In this document: in pieces, positions 13,701-25,400 of the stretch
How positions within the stretch are numbered: position 1 is the first letter of the stretch
How the letters are laid out: the number at the start of each line of letters is the position of its first letter
The notes under the pieces: model-generated
Told to the model about the DNA's origin: nothing
The model's database searches: none
The model's input: the letters and a program-made list of their open reading frames with translations, nothing else
Translations under genes and position numbers: made by a program
NCBI RefSeq assembly: GCF_042242105.1
Contig: NC_092024.1
Span: 3,853,501 to 3,917,500, forward strand
Length of the DNA: 64,000 nt
Reading direction: 5' to 3'
Source of the DNA: Pempheris klunzingeri
Taxonomy: Eukaryota > Chordata > Actinopteri > Acropomatiformes > Pempheridae

Positions 13701-16019
13701 TTCCACTCGTCCTAACCACAAATTCCTTAGAACAAACTGACTTTCTGCTAGAACACGTACAGATCGATGCAACAAGTGCCCCAAAAAGTAACACCTCTTC
13801 TTCCTTCTTGTTCAGTAATTGGTCACGCCTAAAACCAAATTTGTGTCACTGTAGTATTAGTTGGGATAACTCAGATGTTTTACATGAATTACCAGGAGAA
13901 GAAGTGCTTTAAAATAGGAGGAACACAGTTCTGTGTAGTTGTGTGGATGGAATAATGCATAATGATCTCCACTACATTACTTTACTAAGTAACAAGAAAA
14001 CGGTGTGTTGACACATTTCTACTTAAAACAGGAAGTGAGGTGGAAGAAATGTGGGAAACTTGAGAAATGTATGTTTGGTGACATGGTGAAAGGAAACAGG
14101 ATGATCAACATCAAACGATTGTCAAGAGGCAAGCTTCTCTAATCAATCTTTTTATATCTAGAGGGGATTAAAGAAGTGTGTGTAATGTGGAAGGTGTCAC
14201 TTGTGGTGACAGATCCACAGCAAAAGGATCACGCCGTCCTCAGCTCTGTGGAGCGTTTTAGCATCTAGTAGCTCATCGCTTTGTTTTTCATCAACTCTGG
14301 CTGCTGTTTGAAGCTCCCATAAACCTACTGTGTGCAACCTGGCCGGCGCCGAATGGCAGAAGGTTAGCGCCCATCGGGTGAGCGGAGTGGAGCATTGAGC
14401 AGCTAAAGAGCCAGATATTTCTCTCAGACGTCGACTGAGACCAAAACAAAGCAAAAAGGACAGAGAGTGTTGGACTTGGTGGTGGCCAGGGAGGTGCCAG
14501 TCTGCGGTAATCAGCTTCATTTAGCTGCTGAAGATGGCTCACACACCTACAGTTCCAAACAGCTGGGCTGCAGTGTTGCTGAAACACGAGTAAACTACTG
14601 TCAGCTGTGACTGAATACAACTTAGTGCACCAGTTAGTAGTTATGACACCTGGAACTTGGATTAGCTCAGTAATGTGCTGTCAGCTGAATGGATGGTCTG
14701 CAGTTAGGTCCACCACTTTGCTCTATCCTGTGAAATATCGTAGAATCATTCCTGGACGTCAGACAGCTTCTCCTGATCACTGTGATTGTCCCCAGATAAG
14801 GTCCGACCTTCAGTTTGTCGCTTTGGTTTATGACCAAATGCCTGTGAACTAATGACATTCATCGCTGATGAATAAGCAGTATCAGGACTTGTCAGCAGGA
14901 AGGTGAATTGTCAGTTTTGATCTTTTCTTTGTTGACAGCAGGAGAAAACAGCATGAGAGATGAGGCTTGTGAGATCATGTTTTCTGACATGTTAGAATGG
15001 AGGTTTGTTTCAGTCTCCGTTATTGTGCCCCTCCTACATTGCTTTTGAGTGAAGCCAGACTCGACGTGCTGATGAACTCAAAACGTAAGGAGGAAGTGTG
15101 GATGGAGGGTCGGGACAGGCCGGGACAGTCCCCCGAGAAGCTTGCCTTTTCTTTCATTTCTTGTGAAATGGAGAGTTATGTGACTCTCTGTGTTAAACCA
15201 AGGGGGTTGCCCCTGATGTTGACAGAGATTATATATGCACATGTGGGGAGGGGAGGGGGGTACTGTACTCCTTCACTACTCAGTTCTTTTCCAGCATATA
15301 AAGAAAGTGTCCAGTTTCTTCTTCCTCTTCTATCACTCCCTTAACCCTTCTCCCCTTCTTCATGCCAAGTGTAACCTGATAGGACAACGTGTCATGCAGT
15401 GCGAAACCTCAACGGTGCAGTAGAAATGAAACAGCCATGTGGCCCACATACGCCCACCACCCCCACGCAAATTCACTTGAACTATCTCAGTAGAATTGTG
15501 AAGGGGCTCAGCTGATCTTTAAAAAAAATAAAAGTCCCTCTTACACGGTCACACCTTGTGCTTCAGACAGTGTAACATAAGACTAGAGGAGGTGCGCTCA
15601 CACAGGGAGGATCTCGTTTCTAACAGCACGGCCTCTGGTTAGCACCCACACTAACCATCCAATCAGGACTCAAATCTGAGATAGATTAGTCACCCTGACA
15701 CAGCAGGGGTATTTTTCCAGGCGCCGATGCACAGTTCTGGCGTGGATGGCACAGAACTGATACGAAAGGACACAGTTACAGCGGGGCGATGACACCCCTC
15801 AGTCAGAAGAATGGGAGAGGGCCGCACCTGACGGGTTTATGGGCAGGAAGCGAGCACCACCACATTCCCTTGTTCACTTGCACCCGCACACCGTGTGCTT
15901 TGTTAGTAAAAAGAAAACTAGAGCGCCGACAGCTGGCTTGGTTTTTCACTCTGTCCTCATTTCCAAAGGAAACATGTTGAGTAACTCCTTTTATATCGAA
16001 AATCCCAACATACCCCCCC

Positions 16020-16050
<31 letters not shown>

Positions 16051-18272
16051 ACACACACACACACAGACACACAGACACACAGACACACAGACACAGGGTC
16101 AAACATAACAAAAGACTGAGTCAACTCATTTCTCTTTTTGTCACGAGCTGCAGGGAATCCCACCCAGCTGTTAAAGGCTTAAGGTCAAATGGGCTGCGTC
16201 TCCGCCCCGGCACCTGACACATGAGACTCAGGACTCAGGATGTAGGTCTGTGTTGTGTAATGTAATTTAATATCTATCCGTCTTTTCTTTACATATATCA
16301 CAGACAGACAGATAGGAGTAGTTGTTTACCGTATGATACTCGACACATTTAACCACCTGATTAATTATATCCTTCCTCCACACACTCATTTTATTGTTAA
16401 ACTGACACAACACTGGTGAATTCTTGGCCTCAAGCGAGCAAGCAAGCACTACTGTCACACTTAGTGAACAGTCAGTTTCCTTTTTCATTAAGATAAAAAG
16501 AAAAAATACTGGAGAAGTAAATCATCTGTAGACGTTCACTCTCAGATTGCCGAAACACAAAAGCCCATCAATAACCCGTTATTGACATGGAATACATTAG
16601 TCAGCTGTGTGCACACCACCGTCGCATTACCTCGGAAGCTTGTCTTAAATTGCTCCTGTATTCTTTGTATTCTTATCTTAGTTTCATACTTCATATTATT
16701 TTTTATTTAGTATTCTCTCCCGTGCAACAACCGGATTTCCCCTCTGGGGCCAATAAAGGCCGATCAAATCCTATCCAGTGACAGGAACTAGACGATAGAG
16801 TCAGGTAGAATGCTGTGAAGTAGGAGATCAGTGTAATAAGTGATGGTAAGATGGAGATTATTTTAGGATCAGTTCACCGTGTCTTGTCTGTCTTTCTTTC
16901 AGCCTTAGGTCTTCATTTTAACATTATCAACAGTAACATTTCGGCTGTACACACAATTAATCAAGTTAGTAATTCTGCTCGTCTTCATGCTTTTCTCTCA
17001 TGCTGTTTTCTTGTAGCACCTGGTCAAAGGAGTTCACTACCGCTGGGGATTCTTTGCACCTAGTGGTCCTGCATTGGATGAAATAAGGGAAATGGTGGAT
17101 GCAGGACAGGTACGATACCAAAATGATTCTCTAAACTGTTCTGTTTTTATCTTTGTGTGCACACCAGGGTTTGAGCTGAGCTCTGCTTGCTGTTGCAGCC
17201 TGTTGGTGCACAGTGTCACACTGTTGGGTTGAAACATGCTGACCAAACAAATTTAGACTGTTAGGTCCTTGTATTGGACTTCGTTAAGCCGTTGTGGGCA
17301 TCACTTAGCAGCAGTATCCACACATGCACAGCCACGATTACTTTATTTTACTTCATTACTTTAATTATTTCCACCTCCAGTTGTGTTATTTTTATCTCAT
17401 GGTAGCTGTATTAACCTTGATCTACGCATACCCACCCCCCAACCTCTTTGGACAGTGGCTCCCCCTTCGCACAAACTGCAATTTATCCCCCCGTGCGTAT
17501 TACATTCTCATGGGAAATACATGTTAGTACATTGTTAGGTAATGGCATGGTGATTATTAGACAGCAATATCTTTGAGAAATACGTGGCTCACAAAAAAGA
17601 CATATGGGTAAATCCAGCACATTAGATTTCATGAATCCATTTGACATCTCAACAAATGGTGAATGGTCTGTATTTGTTTAGCACCTTTCTAGTCATTTCA
17701 ACTACTCAAAACATCATTCATTCAGGAGGAGCCTAAGTTGGAGGAGACTGAGTGGGTCCAAATGAAAAACCAGTGATCCTGTAGTGTGATAGATGACATT
17801 GTGATATCATATGAAGTTCAGCTGAGGTTCATCTCACTTACTACGCAAATAACACCCTTTTATCTATCCTATGTTTGTCACTTGAACGTGCTCATGCACA
17901 ATTATGGTTTGAAGTATGTAGCTTGTAGCAGCATCTAGAAAAAAGCTAGTGAGAAAAGTTCCATTTGAAACCTGATTCTGCTCTGTTGTTTAGAGAATTT
18001 GGCATGAGGGAAAGGTTAGGAACACACTAGAAAAAGCCTCTTGATCACTTTTAATCATTGAAGGAAACTACATCTACTGACAATTGCTCACTGATAATTC
18101 ACAATGGTGGAAAAACATGCTTGTATGAGCCCTGCTCAGCCTTCCTCTGTCTGCTCTCTATCAGATCCGGGCTGTGGTGGAGGAGACCTTCAGCTTTTCT
18201 CAGGTTTCTGAGGCCTTCCAGAAGGTGGAGAAGGGTCACGCTCGAGGAAAGACTGTGGTCCAGATCAGCTAG
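8041..18272 (+). CDS. rtn4ip1: Reticulon-4-interacting protein 1, mitochondrial NAD(P)H oxidoreductase
   Basis: This is a zinc-independent medium-chain dehydrogenase/quinone-reductase family protein. In mammals it is mitochondrial, linked to inherited optic neuropathy (OPA10) and to coenzyme Q and respiratory-chain function. Coding exons: 8041-8302, 9366-9517, 10884-10952, 11348-11472, 11787-11835, 12169-12305, 12561-12744, 17017-17109, 18165-18272. They total 1179 nt, 392 aa plus stop; human is about 396 aa. The first 38 residues are basic, without acidic residues ([15 protein letters not shown]), as expected of a mitochondrial presequence. The GroES-like domain follows from [10 protein letters not shown] (residue 39 on), with LGRDVSG and [11 protein letters not shown]. 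The nucleotide-binding glycine loop GGSGGVG is at residues 208-214. The C-terminus contains [10 protein letters not shown] and [11 protein letters not shown]. All sites are GT-AG with matching phases. Intron 7 is the longest, at 4.3 kb. The start has A at -3, and Met39 is a possible weaker internal start. Confidence 0.97.
10673..10705. repeat. (GT)n microsatellite
   Basis: About 16 uninterrupted GT units lie in rtn4ip1 intron 2, about 180 bases upstream of exon 3. A shorter (AC) tract lies at about 11499-11523 in intron 4, just after exon 4. Confidence 0.95.
13245..13330. mobile_element. Tc1-like transposon end fragment
   Basis: The segment contains ATGGCCAAAAGTATGTGGAC and then acacctaca and agaacatctcattt. 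This is the terminal-repeat wording I recognise from a common fish Tc1-like family. No partner end was found within the intron, so this is an isolated remnant. Confidence 0.5.
13651..13692. repeat. (GT)n microsatellite, interrupted
   Basis: This is a GT-rich tract with GC and TTTGC interruptions in rtn4ip1 intron 7. Open frames through it translate to Val/Cys or Thr/His runs and are not genes. Confidence 0.9.
16020..16095. repeat. (CA)n microsatellite, compound
   Basis: About 76 bases of CA repeats interrupted by CAGACA units follow a short C run in rtn4ip1 intron 7. Confidence 0.95.
16686..16770 (+). repeat. Short LINE/SINE-like 3' tail fragment
   Basis: The segment reads like a frequent teleost retroposon 3' end: accggatttcccctctgggg, then CCAATAAAGG and a short ATCCTATCC-like tail. 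The body is missing or unrecognisable, and the family is not assigned. Confidence 0.35.
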
Positions 18273-18520
18273 GGGGGACATAACTTGTAGCACTATTTTT
18301 CTGCACAGTCACCAAACAAACTGAATGAAAATAATTTGAATGTGAGGTCTTAAAGCTCATCCGCAACTGCAAACAAGGTGCAGGAACAGAGTCGTTGCTG
18401 TTATTGCCTCTCATTTGTGTGGATTGTGTAGCTTTACTGTGTGTTTGGCCTCTTGGAGCGCTACAGCTGCTGTTGTGTGCTTTACGATGTGTGGCACTTT
18501 TATATGGGCTCAAACACAAA

Positions 18521-18526
18521 AATAAA
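18521..18526 (+). terminator. rtn4ip1 polyadenylation signal
   Basis: AATAAA lies about 250 bases after the rtn4ip1 stop, followed by GT/T-rich sequence. It is the first canonical hexamer downstream, so it is a good candidate for 3' end formation. Confidence 0.6.
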
Positions 18527-18576
18527 AAAGTGTTTATGATAACACTGGCAATTATTAATAATTCTGCTTTTGCTTC

Positions 18577-18611
18577 TTTTTTTTTTTTTTTTTTTTTTTT
18601 AACCCTAACCC
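18577..18611. repeat. T24 homopolymer followed by AACCCTAACCC
   Basis: A run of 24 T is followed by less than two telomere-like CCCTAA units. It lies between the convergent 3' ends of rtn4ip1 and crybg1. The telomere-like piece is too short to mean more than chance or a retroposon tail. Confidence 0.8.
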
Positions 18612-18649
18612 AAAATCAAAATTTGTCTTCTCTACACCAAATCTGTGTT

Positions 18650-18885
18650 ATCCTTAAGGGTTGCAGGGGGGCTGGGACCAGTCACGGTGGACATTGGGTG
18701 AGAGGCAGGATACACCCTGGACTGGTTGACAGTCAATCGCAGAGCTGACACACAGGGACAGACGATGATTCACACATACAGGCAATTTTAGTGTCACCAC
18801 TTAACCTAACCGGCACAGCTTGAACCTGAAACCTTCTTGTTGTGAGGCGACAGCTAACCACGGCACCGCTGAGCTGCCCCTGCTA
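18650..18885 (-). repeat. Degenerate common teleost interspersed repeat
   Basis: The segment keeps phrases of a very frequent fish repeat: a ggggctgggaccagtca-type start, gagaggcaggatacaccctg, gcaattttagtgtcacca, ttaacctaacc and accacggcaccgctgagctg. A fragment of the same family in the opposite orientation is at 46220-46345. The family (probably a LINE 3' region) is from memory and unverified. Confidence 0.5.
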
Positions 18886-18946
18886 AATCATATGGGAGAT
18901 GGAATAAGCCGGCAAAAGATGATTTAAATGTAAAGACAGACGGTGC

Positions 18947-18952
18947 TTTATT
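18947..18952 (-). terminator. Candidate crybg1 polyadenylation signal
   Basis: The plus strand reads TTTATT here, giving AATAAA on the minus strand about 710 bases past the crybg1 stop. The hexamer faces the rtn4ip1 signal, with about 420 bases between them, so the two genes would converge without overlap. Confidence 0.45.
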
Positions 18953-19663
18953 TTCTGAAAAAGACGCAGAACAGAAAACAGTTTCTTCTGTTTGACATTC
19001 ACATATTTACAGTGGGCAGAGTTGCTGGCGAAGTTCTGCTTTGAAATTTTAACTCAAATCTATACACTTGATGTTTATGTACAACCTTAATGCAGCGAAG
19101 TACCGTTTGTGTAAAATGTAGAAAACCTATAAAATCCTAAAAACTTTCCAGTAGATCATTTTTGATCTACAGTAATTACAAAGAGAGAACGCTCCAGAGA
19201 CTGACTTCATAGTGTCAGTGTACAGTTCACATTCATATTTGCAAATATTGTGGTCAGAAAGTAAACTTAGGAACCATGCAGCAGAAATGTACCATGAAGA
19301 CAAGAGGGGCGCGCAGCACTGAGCATGTTGGGAGGAGTCCTCACGACATGCAGCGAAACCACACAGAGTACTTGCATAGAGTCTTTGGTATATGGTGTTC
19401 AAGTGGCTAAAAATAAGCAATATTCTTACACTACTCATTCATTCTGGACAAGAGAAAACAGGAGTTCATCAAAGGAGATGCAAGTGCATGTTTTTAAAGT
19501 CTGCTTAATAGCTATAATGCTGATCCAGTCAATGGTTCCCCGCTTAAACAACAGTCAGCATACTACAAAATGTGTAGTGTTTGTGCAACCCCCTCCCCTC
19601 CCATAGTGGGCAGCAGAGGGCTGTGGGGGCGACAGCAGGGCTCCTCTGAGGAGGAATCTGGTG

Positions 19664-19989
19664 TCACAGCATCTCCAAAGTCCACCTTTGGTTCAGTTTT
19701 CTCTCTTGAAATCGGTTGAGGATCACCTGGTTCTTGTCATACTGATGACCACCTGGGAGCCAAGACAGTAAATCACCAGTCAGCATTTTTAGACTGTTGA
19801 CACCAACTAGTAAAGCTGGTGATGATGAAACAGTTATTTAACCGTCAGCACAAGCACAGTTAAAGCAGCAGGTATTTAGACGAGACAGAACTTCATGAGT
19901 TCCCTTAAAGCGAAGCAGGAATGATTTGCCACCATTGCACCTCCTCCATACACCACAAGATGGAGCTGTTGGATTGGGACTGAATCTCA

Positions 19990-20029
<40 letters not shown>

Positions 20030-21189
20030 GGAGTTTGACTTATTCAATAAAACTGAACTTGACAATTGATGTGTTTGAAGTTGAGACAAAGTTACCGGAC
20101 CTTTGACCTCCAGGACCAGGTCAGGCTGGAGATGGCAGCGCACCAGGCCGTCCGCAGTGATGCTCCACAGCTGGTTGTCTTTGCCTTTCTCTGGGGAAAC
20201 ACTGAGCCTGCTGCCCGCCATCACCACACTGCCCGTGGTCTCCAGGCAGCAGTCCTCCACCCGCTGGACACATTGAGGACATGGTGAACGGGAGGAATAT
20301 ACATTAGTAACTGTTGGTTCATTTCCTTCCTGCTTAAAATCTAGTCCTTCCTGTATATTGTGGCAAAAGGATGATGATGATGATCATCATGTACAAAGAT
20401 ACCTTCTGCAATTCTCAAAAACCCATTTTATTTCTGGAGGTGCAAGAAACAAACTCTAAACCACAAAGCTGTCGCACAGCGCAGCCCTCTGATGCCTCCA
20501 CCTTCGCACAGTCCCTAAATGTTATTTCATAACGGAAAAAATATTTCTTAGTGTTGCAGGATCAATGTGTATGATTTGAATGTATGACCTGAAAATCAAT
20601 GTGAAGGAATCCAAAAGAAAAATGTCTGAGGTTGCAATAAAAGCTAAGCTGGTGACCTTTGACCCACTGCTCTAATGCTCCACCAGCGTGAACTGAAGCC
20701 CAACAGACAACAAACAGGAAGAAAAGCATGACCTGTTTGGCTCAGGTCAGCACAGGAAGAGGAAAGTATGTTGGAAATGCTGTTTTCCTGTTGTGCATAT
20801 TGTCTTAATCAGGTACACAGCTAACTGTAACAGTGCCAGACTGCAGCTGCCCGCTACTGTGGATGTGTGCAACATCACTGATAGTACTGTAGGGTGACTG
20901 AGCTATTAAAAGAAAAGAAAAGAAAGTGAATATAGTCTGTTGTCCCTGTGAGGTGTGGGGGAAGATGGGGGGGGGGGAGTGATTTTGAGCACTGCGTCAG
21001 TGGTTTTGTGTGGTGTTGGTACAGTCGTACCTTGCAGGTAAGCTGCCCATCCCGATAGAGCCAGACCTCCTCGATCCCTCCGCTCTCCTCCACAGCCTGA
21101 ACCCTCATCAGCTTGATGTCATCCAAACCTCCTGTCAGGGACATCAAGCATCCCGTCCCCCTGTTCCGCAGACGGAAGCACATCTGCCT
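19664..21189 (-). CDS. crybg1: crybg1 exons 21-23, ricin-B-like C-terminal domain
   Basis: Exons 21031-21189, 20101-20263 and 19664-19752 encode about 136 residues. Segments such as [36 protein letters not shown] and NQRWTLEML carry the spaced QxW-type pattern of a beta-trefoil lectin fold, as in AIM1. The stop TGA is at 19664-19666. The donor of exon 22 is taken as G|gtccgg because only this joins in frame to exon 23. A stronger-looking gtaact lies five bases downstream and would truncate the protein. Confidence 0.9.
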
Positions 21190-22371
21190 CTGACAGAAGG
21201 ACACATACAAAACCACATGGTCTGATTTGATTCATGAATACATGTCAAAGTGATTCATGATTAGATTTGTGACTTGACTGTATTTCTTAGTGGTTATTGT
21301 GATTTCATTTATCATATATTCTTCATTTGATCATTCTTTTCCAAATGAGAACCTAAAATAAACAAAACAAGACTGAGTCTACGTCTCCAGCAGCTTCTGA
21401 TGGGCTCACAGCGCTCCCTCTATACCTGGAGTAATGGGCGTAGGGATCCAATTCGCTGCCAGCCGCTGGAAGTGCACAAATCACTCACTTCACTTGGCTG
21501 CAGAAGCAGCTGTCGACCGCTGTAGTTACTGCCTTCATACAACACCCACCTGAGGGGGAGACAGCCAGCTTCACAAATGTGCAAATTCACAAAATATGGA
21601 ACGACACAGAAAAAAAGCCTATAGTAGAATTACATTTGAACACAACATATTGAATTGACTTGGCGTCTCTCTGCTTCCTGCTCTTCCTGCTCCTCAACTC
21701 TAAAAGCTGACACCATTTGCAGGGATTGGATTAAACCATGTTTTGATTACTAATTACCAATTCATTTACATTTAAATTGCAGACTGTCCCTTTAACCCCT
21801 TACTGCCTGAATTTATTTATAATTATATAGAAAAATATATGATTTGTGTTTTTGCATTCAAGCAGATGCTAAATTAAGTGGAGATTGTTAATTTGAATAT
21901 AGCATAGCATAGAATAGTACAATATAATAATAGTATAATAAAATATCTATGTACTAATGCATAGAATATATATATATATATTTATTTATGTATCCATGCA
22001 TCTATGTATATGTAATGTATACATAGAATATGCATCAACCGGCATTAGTGGGATACAGAGGCCACCTCAGCTGCATCGAGACCGGAAGAGGTTTGAGGCG
22101 AATTCGCGACAACAGTCAACAAGGGGTAAAAGATACCAACGGTATCCAGTAGTAGACATTTTAAAGTAGCGACGTACATTCCTCCCTCCACCACCAGGGA
22201 GCGTATGCGTGTATCCAGGCCTGTCTGCAGCGGGTTCAACGCTCCGTTTGTCAGCACCACCCTTCGACCTCGACAGCCCGCCTTAGTGAACAAGACGATG
22301 GAGGGCAGAGACAGTTCCTGAGGAAGAGACCGGAGAGTTCATTCATTATCAGTCTGAGCCACAGAGAGTGC

Positions 22372-22414
<43 letters not shown>

Positions 22415-25400
22415 CACTCACATGTCCAGTGGTCTGTATGGAGCGGATGGTAGAGTCTGGGGACTGCAGGCCCATGGCCTCTGTGTTGGGATAGTCTCCC
22501 TCCTCCAGCACGTACATGTTCTCTGTGAACTGGGCTCCTTCATACGCCACCCAGCTGACGCAAAGACACACACAAGGACACACACACACATTAATGTCGT
22601 ATTGCTCTGCGATTTTGCCGAAAACTTTCATCATCTTTAAAATCATTTTTTATTGTACTACTTTAGATTTTCATCTGGAAACAGCATTCTTACAGCATTC
22701 ATTTTTCTGGCACCCACCCACCCACCCATCCATCCACCCATCCATTCATCCATCCATCCATCCATCCACTCATCCATCCATCCATCCACCCATCCATCCA
22801 TCCATCCATGCCAGCTATATCCCCAGAATGTTTCGGACAGTGTTTGGGGCCAGTTCACTCTTGCCTACCTCCCAGCCAGCACCTTACAGGACCTGGTTAT
22901 GAAGTCCTCATCCAGAGCTGCTGAACTGTCCTCCAGAGCCACCAGCCTCCCCCGGTAGTCTGGCTCAGAATACAGCTGCACCTGTGGCACACATAAAAAC
23001 ACGACGTCATGGCCCCGCCAGAACGGACAACCAGCATGGATGAGGAAACATGGGTTAATAACATACAACAACAACATACAGTATAATGAGTAAAGAGACG
23101 ATACCTTGAATTTTGTTGTTCCCATCAGTGTATCCTAAAGAACAGACAGGACAGAGGGATTATCTTTAGCCGACACTGCTTCACATCCTGTTTTTGTTTT
23201 TGTATGAGTCAGTTCTTACGTGGAAGACAGGCTGTATGGAGGACAGTTTGAAGTTCTGGGCTCCCCAGTCCTCTGGGCTTGCATACAGGCCTTTCTCCAG
23301 GACGTAGAGCTCTCCGCTAAAACCGGGGTTCTCAAAGCCCACCCACCTGCCGGGACAGGGCACCACAGTGACTACAGAGCGATCATTTATCGGGGACAGA
23401 CACGGTGAACGCCGCCTCTCCTTTATCGCCGCACACCTGAGGAACACAGGCCTCACTCGTGTGGCCCTCTGAGAAAATCACTGCATTCATATAACACCAT
23501 CATAACAAGAGGAAGTCGGTGCTTCTAAGAGGTTGTAAAACGATTTAGCAGGCGAGGCAGATGTAAAGCAAACAGTAGAGGTTACATAAAGGTGTTGACA
23601 CTCAGCCGTGACATTGGCTGATTGGCAAAATCTGTTTGCTAAAAAATAAACTTTGGTTTCTAGGTAATTACTGTACTTTCATTTCAAACTGGGCAGTTTC
23701 TCTCAGCGGAGACTGAGAGGAGCCCGTAATGTGAAATCTCTTATAATAACTGAAGGATCACTCTTCTAACTCAGACCATCAGTGTAATTCCTTGCCCTCA
23801 AGAGATGGAGGCTTTTTTCATCCTTTGTCAAACCTATCAATTACCCAAAGGATCACGCTCCATTATTCTGAATTGTATCCTCTAGGGCAGTATGTGTGTG
23901 TGTGTGTGTGTGTGTGTGCACAGTAGCAGAACACTTAGTCATGTCTGGAAGGTGAGCAGCACACACCCAAGGTCTAAAAGGGTGTGGTCAAATGTTTCCC
24001 TCCCCCACAATGAATTCCATCTTTGTCGGTTACTGTCTGACTTACACTCCGCCCATGACGTTGACAGACAGAGTCTTGGCGCCATAGCCGACGTCGTCCA
24101 TATTGACAACAGGACCCATCAAGTCCACGTTGAGCCCCAGCTCATCAAAGCAGTGTCTGTTGAACAGTTTAACATGGGGGGGCAGGGAATCCTAGGGAAG
24201 ATGATCAAAGTCTGTTAAGTTTCCAGCACATTTAGAATCATTAGAGGCAGACAGGGCACCGAAAACCACTCACTGTGCTTATGGGCCGAAGTGACATCAG
24301 CCCGTCCTCAGGTCCTCCCCAGTCACTGCAGTGAGGATACTCCCCCTCCTCCAAGACGTACTGCTGGCCTTCGAAGTCCGCCTCCTGATAGCCCACCCAG
24401 CTACGAGCACAAAACAAAGAAGTGTTACACACAGTTTCTCTTTTTTTTTTGAACAATAACCACCAAGACAAATGAAACCGGTCTGCTGAAATGTGAGAAC
24501 ACGTTTGTTCAGCACACACAGAGGTCGGTTTTTTAAACCTTTAGTTTTAATCGGGTTTGAATTTAAGAAGACGAAATATCCTTATGATTGGCTGCCTGCC
24601 AAACAAAGACAATCATCTTTGGCTGGTGGTGGCTTGTGATGATAACCCCCCCACCCCACCCCCACAACTGTCAAACTGACACTTACAGACCACCGAGTAT
24701 CTTTATAGATCCCACTGTAGACAACGTCTTCTTGTTCTTGTCCGGTTTGCCTGTTTTTTCCTCCTCCGGTCCTTCTTGCAAGCTGTACACGTCGCTGTTG
24801 ACCTCGATGCAGTCTCCATCAAAGCTGGGCTTCTCGAACACGAGGGCCTGGAGGAGCGAAGGAGGGGAAGGAGTTAAACATGAGCCTACGCGTTTCTGTC
24901 TCTGTCTCAAGGCAGAATGCCATTCATTCTACTAACAGTAAATACAAAACACTGGATGACTCATTCATGCAATATTTTGGTAAATCATGACGATAAACAA
25001 CATGCTTAAAAGAGCTTTGTCCTCGTGAAACTCCATGTCATGACAGCAAGTTTTAACTTGTTATGGCCTCCAGTAAGTTTGACACGTTTCTGCCTTGAGC
25101 TGCAACTAATATTTAACTAACTAATGATGCTGTTCTTGATTTACCTGCATATTATTTTCTCAATCTATCAATTAATTGTTAAGTCACTTAAGTGTTAAAA
25201 ATAGTATACAAATGGATTTTACACTCCAAATCCACAGTGATGTCTTCAGTTTCCTTTGCTTTGTCCAAATCCTTTAAGATATTCCATAAACCCATCAGTC
25301 ATACATGACAAAGTAAGTAAAGACAAAGTGATCCTCTCATTTGGCAAAATAAAACCAGAAAATGTTTGGCATTTGGAAAAATGCCTTAAATGATTTCAAT

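Larger units (their letters stand above)
12745..17016. other. rtn4ip1 intron 7, repeats only
   Basis: This 4.3 kb intron contains a Tc1-like end fragment, two CA/GT tracts and a LINE-like 3' tail, listed separately. The rest has no recognisable exon or RNA gene. The other rtn4ip1 introns over 300 bases (8303-9365, 9518-10883, 10953-11347, 11473-11786, 11836-12168 and 17110-18164) show only microsatellites or nothing identifiable. Confidence 0.6.

Noticed and set aside
18601..18611. AACCCTAACCC as an interstitial telomere repeat
   Set aside because: Fewer than two units next to a T24 run is too little to support a telomeric origin.
22368..22958. Open frames of about 90-130 codons over the (AC)n and (ATCC)n arrays
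   Set aside because: They are made mainly of repeat-encoded His-Thr or Pro-Ser-Ile-His runs. The arrays lie in crybg1 introns.
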